NCBI GenBank assembly: GCA_963575745.1 | Contig: CAUYUJ010015505.1 | Coordinates: 629,896-693,895 of the forward strand | Reading direction: 5' to 3' | DNA length: 64,000 bases | Source: Prorocentrum cordatum | Lineage: Eukaryota; Sar; Dinophyceae; Prorocentrales; Prorocentraceae | Shown: piece by piece, positions 55,849-64,000 of the stretch | Layout: each line of letters opens with the position of its first letter | How positions within the stretch are numbered: position 1 is the stretch's first letter | The notes under the pieces: generated by a model | Told to the model about the DNA's origin: nothing | Databases searched by the model: none | What the model saw: only the letters and a program-made list of their open reading frames with translations | Translations under genes and position numbers: made by a program

Positions 55849-57400
55849 TTAGGTGTGATCCCCCGGCGAGGCTGCCTCAGCCTCAGCCGCGCCCCCGGCC
55901 CCGGCCCGCTGCTCCTTCGCGGCTATGCGGGCCCGCAGCGCAGCCATGCGGTCGGCCGCAGCACCGGGCGCGGTGGACTGCGGCGGGCGGCTAAACAGCC
56001 AGCCCGCCAGGAGTGCCTCGTCGCGGGCAGCCTCCAGGCGTTCCGCCACCCTGGCCTTCTTGGTCCTCTCTTGGTGCCAGACCGCCGCAGCAGGTGGCGG
56101 CGGCAGCCGGCCGCCCCGGCTGGCCGCCTGCTGGCCTCCCGGCGCCGCTCGGCGGGGCGAGCCGGACGTCCCTTTGCGCCGCCTGGCCGCCAGGCTCGCG
56201 AGCGCCGTCGGCGGGCGCGGCCTTGCCCTTGCAGCCGCGGGCACGTCTCGGCCCCTCCGCCTCGGAGTCGCGCGCGCACTGGCGCTTGGAGCCCGTGTCC
56301 ACGGGCGCCAGCACGTCGAGGGTGCAGCGGTTCGCATACACGGTGGTCCGGCCTATCCAGACGGCGGCATCGCGGAGGCGTGCAGCAACCGCGCGGACCA
56401 GCTGCACCTGGGCCCGGGGTATCGCGCCGCGGCGAGCGGTCTGCTTCGCCAAGTCGTCGACGAGGTCGTTGCCGGCGACGTCGTGGGCCTGCACCAGCTC
56501 GCCGTTGCTCATCTTCTTAGCTCGTGGCAGCGTTGTGAGCTGGCATCCACATCACCCAGTCTGGGTTCGACTCGAGAGCGACCGAGATGGGCCCCCACGC
56601 TCTGGCCAAGATCCGGCAGGGAGCGGTGGCCCACCGCAAGTCTCTCTGCGCCCCGAGCTGCACCGCGGAACAGTCCACCTTCAGGGAAGCAGCGGGGTCA
56701 CAGGACCGGACGGCCATCAGAAGTCCCCACAGCTCCGTGGCGTGGATGCCGACCGCCCGCGGCGGGGTGCGGCCATGCGCCGCTGCCACGAGCTGCCAGC
56801 TGCCGTCGTACGCAGCGATGGCCCATCCCTGCCGGGCGCACAGATCATGCAGGTCGGCTTCCCCATCCAATCTGGAGCCGTCAACGTAAGCGTTGACCTG
56901 CGCGGCCAGCGGGCCAGGCGGGACCACCCACTCGAACGTCTCCTGCTCTGGCGGCGGGTCAACCGCGGAGGCCGGAGACGGTGCGATGCCTCTGGTGAGC
57001 AGATCAAGATAAGCCGAGCTCAGCGAGAGTACGCCTTCGGGGTCCGTGTGCTGGCGGACCAAATCTTGAATCCACGCGGGGGCCATCCTCCGCCTGTGTG
57101 GCGCCGTGGCCGGGCACGTGAGGATGCGATGCGCCAGGTGCCCTGTGAAGCTGGGGTCGGCGATCTGTGGGTCGCACAACCCCGCGCGCACGCACGGCCT
57201 GCAGTTGGCGGTGCTCGCCAAGCCTGCTCGGCACAGCCTCGCCTGGGGCCACTGGCGGTTCGCGAACGCGGACCCAGCGTTCCGCCCTGACTGGCAGCAG
57301 CCGCGGCGTCCTGCGACACGCACATGGGGCAAACATTCCCGGAACGCCGGCACAGTGCTGGGAGCGCAAGCGAGGAAATATATCAGGGCGCGAAAATGTG
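55849..57400 (-). pseudogene. LINE (non-LTR) retrotransposon 3' end with RNase H
   Basis: Reading down the minus strand: 'FTGHLAHRILTCPATAPHRR' (about 57150) looks like the Cys/His segment between RT and RNase H. Then comes an RNase H domain with 'VNAYVDGSRLDG' (Asp), 'HATELWGLLMAVRSCD' (Glu), 'SLKVDCSAVQLG' (Asp) and 'WMPAHNAATS' (His). A frameshift near 56515 precedes 'DVAGNDLVDDLAKQTARRGA' (last Asp). So all expected catalytic positions are present. A second frame change leads to a C-terminal tail with 'DRMAALRARIAAKEQRAGA', ending at a TAA at 55849. RNase H would remove RNA from the RNA-DNA hybrid. The 5' part (RT proper) is missing. Confidence 0.65.
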
Positions 57401-57911
57401 CCCGGCAAAATCTGGGCAGTGCACGTGGCGACCTGCCGTAACAGGAGAGTCCATGCACAGAACGCTGGTTTGAGAGATCGGGTGGTGGCGTGGCGCTGTG
57501 GCGCTGATTTCCCAAGCCAGAAATCAAATTTCCATGCGACGGTGGCGCGGAGAAGGGAAAGGAGGCCCCCGTACTGCACATGTTTGGCGTCACTGATATT
57601 GTTTTGCATGCTGGGCGCACTGGCCCGCATATGCCTTGACCAACGCCGTGTTCCGCAAGTGTCGGCGACCGTCCACATGTCACTGGCATGCGCGCACTTC
57701 TGCCGCGCAATAAGCCGAACGCTGTGAGGGTAGTGAGCGCAGCCTACAGCTCACCTTCTGAGAATGTTTCGAATTCGGCAAACTATTGTAACAACGGTCT
57801 GGATTCCTGGTCGCCGGACGTCGCAGCCAATTTGAAATTATGTGGCACCCCATTGGTGCCCTGAAAATAGCTCTTGCCGAAGTAAGCGGTAGTTCCTGGC
57901 TCCTCTGACGC
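57401..57911. other. No gene recognised
   Basis: More balanced composition than the surroundings. It lies between the LINE relic and the last tentative exon of the P4H-TM-like gene. Confidence 0.4.
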
Positions 57912-58074
57912 TCAGTTTAGAAGGTCGACTATTGCTGTGAGCGCGCGGATATAATCGTTTGCTCCGTGCCCACTGACGTGCACTCGTTCCCGCGAGTGTG
58001 GTGGCACATATAATGGCCTTGTCCCTCTTATTTGACAATTTGAAGTGGCCCCGCGTGCTTCTTCAGCGCGCTGG
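57912..58074 (-). CDS. Tentative third exon of the P4H-TM-like gene
   Basis: After a GTTGCAG acceptor (AG at 58076-58075), the phase left by exon 2 opens 53 more codons, with 'GTRPLYVPPHSRERVHV' and 'NDYIRALTAIVDLLN', then TGA at 57914-57912. The last part is vaguely like the helix that precedes the catalytic barrel in prolyl 4-hydroxylases. No catalytic H-x-D is present. The real exon may be shorter, different or absent. Confidence 0.2.
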
Positions 58075-58264
58075 CTGCAACACCGAGAAATTAAGACAAT
58101 TTGGTAAGGATAGCTCCTGCATTAGACTGCTCACGCGGCAAAAAACGCTGACTGCTTTAACGGCCGTTCAACCACGGTTTCCCCTCGAACACCTCACTAA
58201 CGAAGTCTGCCAAACCCCATGTTTTTATGTTGTTTTCCCGGCCAGCATTGAACATGTCTTTCAC

Positions 58265-58412
58265 CAGAAATCAGCAGAGCGCAGGAGCAGCCTGAATTCG
58301 GCATTGCTTAACGGTCCGTCTTGATTCAAGTCGTACAGCCCCTGCGCCAGCCGCTGATCCAGCCCCTCGACGTCGAGCAAATTCTGGTGCGCGTCGCCAC
58401 CAACCATGCGCT
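58265..58412 (-). CDS. P4H-TM-like exon 2, with EF-hand loop
   Basis: The acceptor CGCAG (AG at 58414-58413) and the donor GT (58264-58263) bound 148 bases that continue exon 1 in phase. It encodes 'MVGGDAHQNLLDVEGLDQRL' and then a canonical EF-hand calcium loop, DLNQDGPLSNAE (residues about 84-95 of the joined protein), with Asp, Asn, Asp, Ser and Glu at positions 1, 3, 5, 9 and 12 and Gly at 6, followed by the exiting helix FRLLLRSADF. In human P4H-TM an EF-hand region follows directly after the F-L-(T/S)-(D/E)-x-x-C segment, which is the arrangement seen here. Confidence 0.5.
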
Positions 58413-58624
58413 CTGCGAACGGAAGTTAACAACCAGAGGGTCGAGTCTACCGTGGGGTCCGTAGGTAGAGGACGATGACAACACAGGGACATATTGTATC
58501 CTCGCGCCCGACGAGAAGCGGGCGCAGGAGTATCCGATAGGACATCCAATACATGAGCCGAGAGGATAGCAGAAGAGATGGATAGAAAGGGGAGGGGAGC
58601 GGTCTTCACACACACACACACACA

Positions 58625-58700
<76 letters not shown>

Positions 58701-58719
58701 CACACACACGCACGTTAAC
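58413..58719 (-). other. Intron 1 of the P4H-TM-like gene, filled with (TG)n/(TGCG)n
   Basis: GT donor after AGCA at 58719-58718 and CGCAG acceptor at 58417-58413. About a third is the CA/CGCA microsatellite at 58607-58713 (plus-strand wording). Joining the exons keeps the frame. Confidence 0.45.
58607..58713. repeat. (CA)n / (CGCA)n microsatellite
   Basis: CA repeats flank a central CGCA tetranucleotide run. Confidence 0.95.
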
Positions 58720-58888
58720 TGCTCAATTCAGGCGTTATCTCCTTCATGACATTCTTGCACTGCCTGTCACTCAAGAAACCGTCCATTTCTATAATCGTTG
58801 GTCTCTTGAAGAGCCAGCGCGCCCCCTTGCGGTCATCAAGGGGGCCTCGGCATCCAGCTTGAACAGCTCCTTGAGCAGTGGTTTCCAT
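58720..58888 (-). CDS. P4H-TM-like exon 1 (2-oxoglutarate/iron prolyl 4-hydroxylase family, start)
   Basis: The start ATG (58888) lies 10 bases after the spliced-leader relic, which fixes it. 56 codons plus one base follow. After a variable beginning (METTAQGAVQAGCRG), 'ARWLFKRPTIIEMDGFLSDR' and 'QCKNVMKEITPELS' match the conserved entry of prolyl 4-hydroxylase domains (P-x-(I/V)-(I/V)-x-(I/M)-x-x-F-L-(S/T)-x-x-(E/Q)-C). No signal anchor is visible. Known family members hydroxylate prolines using 2-oxoglutarate and iron, but the catalytic barrel (H-x-D...H) is not found downstream, so the gene is truncated or its other exons are out of reach. Another frame (LKELFKLDAEAPLMTARG) also looks protein-like but lacks a start and ends early. 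Confidence 0.5.
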
Positions 58889-58898
58889 GTTAGAGGAA

Positions 58899-58920
58899 CT
58901 TGAGCCAAAACGGCTACGGA
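58899..58920 (-). other. Spliced-leader relic at the head of the P4H-TM-like gene
   Basis: On the minus strand TCCGTAGCC-G-TTTTGGCTCAAG equals the 22-nt dinoflagellate spliced leader at 21 of 22 positions (G for A at position 10). It is followed after 10 bases by an ATG. Genomic SL copies are known in dinoflagellate genes derived from reverse-transcribed mRNAs. Confidence 0.85.
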
Positions 58921-58929
58921 GTTCGCGCG

Positions 58930-59295
58930 CCTCCTCAGTGGCCCTCTCGCGGCCCTCTTGGGCCTCTCTTGGCCAGTCTTGGGCGGCACGTTAGGCGTCC
59001 CTGGCCCTCTTGGGCTGCCGTGGGGCCCTCTTGGCAACCCCTTGGCGGCTCCAGGGGCGGTATTGGAAAGCTGTCGGCGCACTCGCGCAACAACCAATAG
59101 CGAATGGGGTCCTCGCGGTTCAAGGCCGAGCAAGGAACCTCCCGGCAACCGTGCGGAGCCGCGTTGTTTGAGCCGTCGTGGAGGCGTTTGAGCTGTCGCT
59201 CGGCCCTCTTGGGGGCCCCTTGTGGCTTGTTGGTGCCCTGTTCGGGCTCCCTGGCGCCAGCTGGGGGCCCCAACGGGGCTGTTTTGAGAGGCTAG
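58930..59295 (-). repeat. CCTCTTGGG repeat block (reverse orientation)
   Basis: GGCCCTCTTGGG and GGGGCCCCTTG units, reverse complement of the CCCAAGAGG family. It lies directly upstream of the SL relic. Confidence 0.5.
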
Positions 59296-59807
59296 CTGTG
59301 CCCCAGAAGGCTGGTGGTCCCTGGGGGTCAGGGTTACGTTTTTTGGCCCATAATCCACATCAACCTATACGTATATCTATATAAAAATATAGATACAAAC
59401 AAGATTGCATTGGCGCTTCGCGGCATGCACTTTGGTCCTTCAGGCTTGGCATACAGGCAAGATGGCAATAATGTAAAACATAACAGTTAGCGACGACTCT
59501 TCCGTATTTTTTCTGGCATCGTCGTTGTAACAATGTTGTTCGGTATCCTTCCCTCATGTTTCCTTTTCATCTCTCCCTCCTTCTCGCCCTACCCTGCGAA
59601 TTCGCCACCACCCGCAGTTTCTTGTGAGGACTCTCATCCTGGGGGGGGGGGGCTCTTGTAAGTCTCACGAAGGTTATCTGTCTTAAGTGCATGTTGGGGT
59701 TTTCTAGAAGCCCCCTGGGTTCATTCTGGGGGGCCCCGGGAGCTTCCCCAGGCCACCCTGCTCCCGTTTGCATTGACCTCCGTCTCGAGGCTCCCGGTTC
59801 TTGGGTC
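59296..59807. other. No gene; short AT-rich patch
   Basis: 59365-59400 is AT-rich (ATATCTATATAAAAATATAG). A G run lies at 59641-59652. No gene is recognised. Confidence 0.5.
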
Positions 59808-59880
59808 AAATCGGGCCTGTCCCCCCACGGGGGGATTTTCGACGACAACTAAACAAAAATCAAAAATTATCCCAGCAGAG
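59808..59880 (+). mobile_element. Left part of a TTA-type hairpin-tipped mini-element
   Basis: TCGGGCCTGTCCCCCCACGG, GGGGATTTTCG matches the left end of 47121-47264, including the hairpin. The AT-rich interior follows, but no right end was found. Confidence 0.5.
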
Positions 59881-59929
59881 CAACCGAACAGCCATGTGCA
59901 TGAGCATATGTGGAAACATTCGTCTTTAG

Positions 59930-60350
59930 ACTCATGTTCGGATTTGACTGGAAGCGAAACGCTGCGATCAATAGTGGGCGTGTCTGCAAAGGAGGCACTA
60001 CGATCAACGAGACAGCACATTCTTTTGTGCTCATTCCAAACGAGACGCTGCTATGCAGGGGTGTAGGTGCAAACGAGACGCTCCTATCAATGGTTCCCGC
60101 CCCAAACGAGACACGAGTATCAATGGATTGAATTTCGAACGAGACACTACTACTTACTACTACGGATGCGTCTGGAAACGAGACGCTGCTATCAATAGTG
60201 GATGTCTCTGCAAAGAGGGCACTGCGATCAACGAGACATCACATCGTTTTTGTGTTCATTCCAAACGAGACGCTGCTATCAATGGATGTAAGTCCAAACG
60301 AGACACTGCTGTCAATGTATTCAGCCTCGAACGAAACGTGCTGAGGAGCA
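59930..60350 (+). repeat. 33-bp repeat coding 11-residue units
   Basis: Units built on AAACGAGACGCTGCTATCAA, TGG recur about a dozen times. In frame they read (K/N)RD-A-A-I-N-G or ERDTA-type 11-residue repeats, open over 59910-60131 and 60053-60391 in two different frames. The frame changes and the lack of other protein signals make me treat it as a minisatellite, though a decayed repeat protein is possible. Confidence 0.55.
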
Positions 60351-60734
60351 CCGTATCTCACTATCCACGGCTGCACACGAGTGCAAATTGAGAAGCACCA
60401 CGCGAATGCAGGCTCAGAAGAACCACGCGAATGCAGACGGCCAGGCTGAACAGCACCGCCACAAAGCAGGCTGCATCTCAGGGCTCCTCAACCTCGCGCA
60501 GGCCAGCCCAGCGCCTGTCGGGCCCTCGCGCAGGCGATTTTTGTCGTGGCAATCTTGTCTGCGAAGAATTCGTCGAAAACGCGTGGCGTACTTCATGCGC
60601 GTGATTGCCCGCTGAAGCGCCCCGCGGCACGACAGCGACGGTGAAAGGACAAATTCGGTGACGCTGGAGCCCCTAATGCGACGAGGAAGCTACATATGCA
60701 TCTTCTGTGACACTGGAGCTCCACAGGATAAGTT

Positions 60735-60970
60735 AGCTCAGCCTGCCTCAGCCTCAGCCTGCATCAGCCTCAGTCTCAGCCTCAGCCTGCGTCAGTCTCA
60801 GCCTGCTGCGCTCCCGCATGCCCCTTCGGCCTCAGCCTGCCTCAGCCTCAGCCTGCATCAGCCTCAGCCTCAGCCTGCCTCAGCCTCAGCCTGCTGCGCT
60901 CCCGCATACTCCTGCGGCCTCAGCCTGCCTCAGCCTCAGCCTGCATCAGCCTCAGCCTCAGCCTCAGCCG
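60735..60970 (+). repeat. CAGCCT-rich minisatellite
   Basis: CAGCCTCAGCCTGCATCAGC-type hexamer and larger units. Confidence 0.85.
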
Positions 60971-61281
60971 CACCTCCGATGGCGCCGAGATGGCTCCCGT
61001 GCGTACCTGCACCCACGGAACTCACCTCCGAAGGCGCCGAGGTGGCTCCCGTGCGTACCTGCGCGCACGGAACGCTTCTCCGATGGCGCCGAGGTGGTTC
61101 CCGTGCGTACCTGCACGCACGGAACGCACATCCGATGGCGCCGAGGTGGCTCCCGTGCGTATCTGCGCGCACGGAACGCACTTCCGATGGCGCCGAGGTG
61201 GCTCCCGTGCGTGCCTGCACGCACGGAACGCACCTCCGATGGCGCCCAGGTGGCTCCCGTGCGTACCTGCACGCACGGAAT
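60970..61281 (+). repeat. 52-bp tandem repeat, six units
   Basis: Units of exactly 52 bases contain CTCCGATGGCGCCGAGGTGG, CTCCCGTGCGTACCTGC and CACGGAACGC. As 52 is not a multiple of three, every frame is visited in turn, and several frames stay open on both strands. Confidence 0.9.
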
Positions 61282-61389
61282 AAGCTCCGCCGGATTTTCG
61301 CGGTTTCTGCCGGCTTCCGCCCGGACCCCCCTGGAGTGTCATGATGCTCTCTTTTGACCCTACTAGAAACCTATCAGCACAAGCTGTTA

Positions 61390-61522
61390 GGTAAATGCCA
61401 CAGAAAGGCCCAAAAATATTCCACAAATAATCCCCAGACTATTTTTCGACTGTTTTCTTTATTATTTTTGGGGTATTTCTTATTTTGCGTCGAAAATCCC
61501 CCTGAAGGGGGACAGGCCCGAC
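61390..61522 (+). mobile_element. TTA-type hairpin-tipped mini-element, copy with left end shortened
   Basis: TTA at 61387-61389 and 61523-61525 flank it. The right end carries the hairpin TCCCCCTGAAGGGGGA and GGCCCGAC. The interior AATAATCCCCAGACTATTTT matches the copy at 47 kb. The left hairpin seems deleted: GGT is followed directly by interior sequence. Confidence 0.55.
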
Positions 61523-61721
61523 TTAACTCTTGGGTCGTGTTTGAGCTCCGGCCGCCCTCCGGACCGATCCGTGCCTGCTGCCCAGGCCCAGCACGTCCTT
61601 CGGGACCTCCGGAGAGCACAGGGGGCCGTCTGCAACGGCGTGCCCCCAGGGCCAGGGTTCCGGAGGAGTCCCGTTTAGGCGGGGGGGGTTCGCGGGGTCC
61701 CAGATGATAGAAATATAGAAA

Positions 61722-62115
61722 CAGATGTGTGTGTACATGTGTCTGCATGTATGTATATGTAGATGTTTGTGCATCTGCAGATGCATAGGTATATGTATAT
61801 TTGTATTCATATATATCTGTATATATATATATGTGTATGTATATATGTTTACGAATATGCATATCTGAATGGATGTGTGTATGTATGTATGTGTGTATGC
61901 ATGTATGTGTGTATGAATGGATTTGTGTATGTATGTATGTATGTATGTATGCATGTATGTATGTATGTATGTGTGTATGTAGGTATCTATGTATGCATGT
62001 ATGCATGTATGTATGTATGTATATATGGATGCATGTATGTATGTAAACATGTATGTAGGTATGTCTGTATGATTGTATGCATGTGTATGTACATGTGTGT
62101 ACATATATATATATG
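61722..62115. repeat. TGTA/TATG microsatellite
   Basis: TATG and TGTATG units, same type as at 53.7-54.9 kb. Confidence 0.95.
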
Positions 62116-62904
62116 CATCGAGCGGCCAAAGAGCCATAAAGTTAACGTCACTTCGCAACATGCACGGATTCGCAACACAACAATTGTCGGAACGACTCGT
62201 GGTGCTCAAACCGATTGGTCTATAGCCCGTGCACCAAGATGTCCGATACTCGTGATTATGTCTGGAACGGGGGAAAGCATCACATGCGCTGGCGGCCTGA
62301 TGAATAAGCAGTCTGACATTATCAGGTGCAGGCGAGCTGCCATCTTGATGAGTTCAGGACGTGAGGAAATGCACGTTTCTGCATGATAAGGAACACTTAT
62401 GTTATTTTCACGCCCGGACCATACGCCTTTAATTGTAGAAGCGCCACGTGCAACGAAAGCATGCTCACCAGTCTGAACCCCAAACAGTAGGGCTGTGCAA
62501 GCTCTGTTGCGGAAGCCGAACTGGGGAACAGGGGTGCTGCAAAACTATGCGACGGAAGCTAACCATGTCAGGCCATACAGTCAACCCGTATCATAGGGAA
62601 GCACCGGAAGGCCCTGCCGACACTCTGCGAGCGCGACGCGGCTGGCGACCGCGGTCAGGGATGGGCCGAAGGGGCAAGGGCGCAAGGGTGACCCTGGAAA
62701 GGTTGCTCATCCTTACTGTGCGGGTTGCGTGTATACCCGCCCGAAGAACTTGCAGACTATACCCCAAAAGCCCCTGGGGGACGAGCGAGGGTCCTGGTCG
62801 CGGATCTGGTATGCAGACGTCCCTCCCTGAGGCGCGGTCTTTGTATACTGAGTGGCCCCGTGCGGTGTAATCCGACTGGGGCGGGAAGGGTGTGGCATAT
62901 AACA
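62116..62904. other. No gene recognised
   Basis: 62120-62400 has balanced composition. A plus-strand frame at 62448-62870 ('VGLCKLCCGSRTGEQGCC'-containing) has no start context or domain and is not called. Confidence 0.45.
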
Positions 62905-63070
62905 AACTCTTGAGGAGAAGGAGAAGGAGGAGCAGGAGGAGGAGGAGGAGGAGCAGGAGGAGGAGGAGGAGGCGGAGGAGGAGGAGGAGGAGAGAGCGCC
63001 CACGCGGCGCCCACGCCTGGCGACGGGGATGAGTCAGTCAGTCAGTCAGTCAGTGAGTCAGTCAGTGGAG
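62905..63070. repeat. (GGA)n, then GTCA tetranucleotide repeat
   Basis: GAG triplets at 62910-62992. CAGT/GTCA repeats of about nine units at 63029-63066. Confidence 0.85.
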
Positions 63071-63269
63071 CCGCGCCGCACGGCGCATGGGCTAAAACCA
63101 CACGGGGCCAATTGCAACGGTTCTGCTGCATAGGTTCCACTTGGCGACCGCACTGGCGACGGACGCAGAATTCAAGCCTGAGCAAGGCTTGTGCTCAGAT
63201 AGACGGATCCCGTGGAGCAGAGATATGAGATGCTCGTGTTGGGGGACTTTCCTGGGGCCCACCTGACGG

Positions 63270-63365
63270 ATCTGTTCGACCCCAGTTCGACTCAAGCTCG
63301 ACTCCAGTTCGACGCAGGCTCGGCGCAGGTTCGACTCAGGGTCGACCCAAGGTCGACTCGAATCG
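63270..63365 (+). repeat. 12-bp repeat GTTCGACTCAAG
   Basis: Seven or eight degenerate units of G(T/C)TCGACTC(A/C)AG. Confidence 0.75.
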
Positions 63366-64000
63366 GTGGACCCCCCCCCTGCCGTTCTCCTCCCGTGCTC
63401 TCCCCCCCCGTTCCTCCACGCTCCTCCTCCCTCCCTCCCTCCCCCCACCCCTCCGGCTGGGCGGGCGTGGGCTTGGTTTGATCCTCCACCCCCACCCCTC
63501 CCCGCTTCCGTCCTTCCGCTCTCGACTCCCTCTTCCCCTCGGGATGGGGGGTCTCGAGATCCGGCTGGATCGGAAGCCCATGCGAGGGAGGGGGGTGCTG
63601 GGACAGGGGTCTGTCTGTCGAAGCGCCGCCTATTGCTCCCCATTCCTGCTGCCCTCAGCCTGTCCCCGGCCCTCGCCCGCTGGATAGCTCCGAGTGCGAG
63701 GGGTAATGGCGGCGCCGAGGCACAGCCCCATCCGGACCCCCCACTCTCTCTCATCCCTTCCTCTCCTCTCTCCCTCCCTCCCCCGCCCTCCCTCCCTCCA
63801 AGTTTTCGGGGCGGCTCGCCCTTCCTCCCGCTCTCCCTTCCTCTCTCCCTCCCTCCCTTCCTCCCTCTCTGAGGGCCGGGCCGGGATGGCCTGGGATGGA
63901 CTGTGTTCCCTTCTCCCCTTCCTCCCTTCCTCGCTTCGTCTGTAGGGATGGGTCTGGGCTGGGCGGACGTGGGGCTGTCGCTGGGCTGGAGTGGGTGGGC
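63366..64000. other. Pyrimidine-rich DNA, no gene
   Basis: CTCC/CCCTC runs through most of the stretch, with short Ser/Pro-rich frames. No gene is recognised. Confidence 0.6.

Noticed and set aside
62448-62870. 140-residue plus-strand frame with Cys-rich start
   Set aside because: 'CKLCCGSRTGEQGCC' looks zinc-finger-like, but spacing fits no known finger, the rest is Arg/Gly-rich, and there is no start or splice context.

Overview
The window looks like nuclear DNA of a dinoflagellate. The strongest sign is two relics of the dinoflagellate spliced leader (SL): on the minus strand at 58899-58920 (21 of 22 positions by eye) and on the plus strand at 21842-21863 (20 of 22). The copia-type retrotransposon and the LINE RNase H fragments resemble dinoflagellate families. 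The DNA is GC-rich, very poor in genes, and packed with microsatellites and minisatellites. I do not name a species.

Layout. 1-7.7 kb: frame-broken, protein-like sequence on the minus strand that I cannot assign to a family. 7.8-16.5 kb: dispersed repeats, small inverted-repeat elements and repeat arrays. 16.77-21.57 kb: a foldback-type element with two inverted arms of about 1.8 kb, built partly of 9-bp and roughly 33-bp tandem repeats, around a loop that encodes a broken, unknown protein. 21.8 kb: an SL relic with a short ORF. 22-42.7 kb: mostly repeats, with a LINE RNase H relic at 26.1-27.5 kb, a 1.4-kb ACT/AGT array that reverses orientation, a satellite of about 110 bp, and a CTC/GAG inverted pair at 36.2-37.7 kb. 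43.09-50.01 kb: a complete but dead Ty1/copia-type element with two 140-bp LTRs, an initiator-tRNA-like primer site, gag, protease, integrase, RT and RNase H, and an extra 3' ORF. A small element with TTA duplications has inserted into it. 50.27-50.58 kb: a small intact gene for a putative secreted protein. 51-55.7 kb: TATG-type arrays and CCCAAGAGG-type blocks. 55.85-57.4 kb: the 3' end of a LINE with a full set of RNase H catalytic residues. 57.9-58.92 kb: the 5' end of a spliced gene that begins with the SL relic and looks like a transmembrane prolyl-4-hydroxylase (P4H-TM), with a canonical EF-hand loop in exon 2. 59-64 kb: more tandem repeats and copies of the TTA-type small element.

How the parts relate. 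The only convincing host genes are the SL-headed P4H-TM-like gene start and the small secreted protein. Most other coding sequence is transposon-derived and decayed. Many repeats occur as head-to-head inverted arrays, which is the main structural theme. All similarity calls are from memory and by eye, without database searches.
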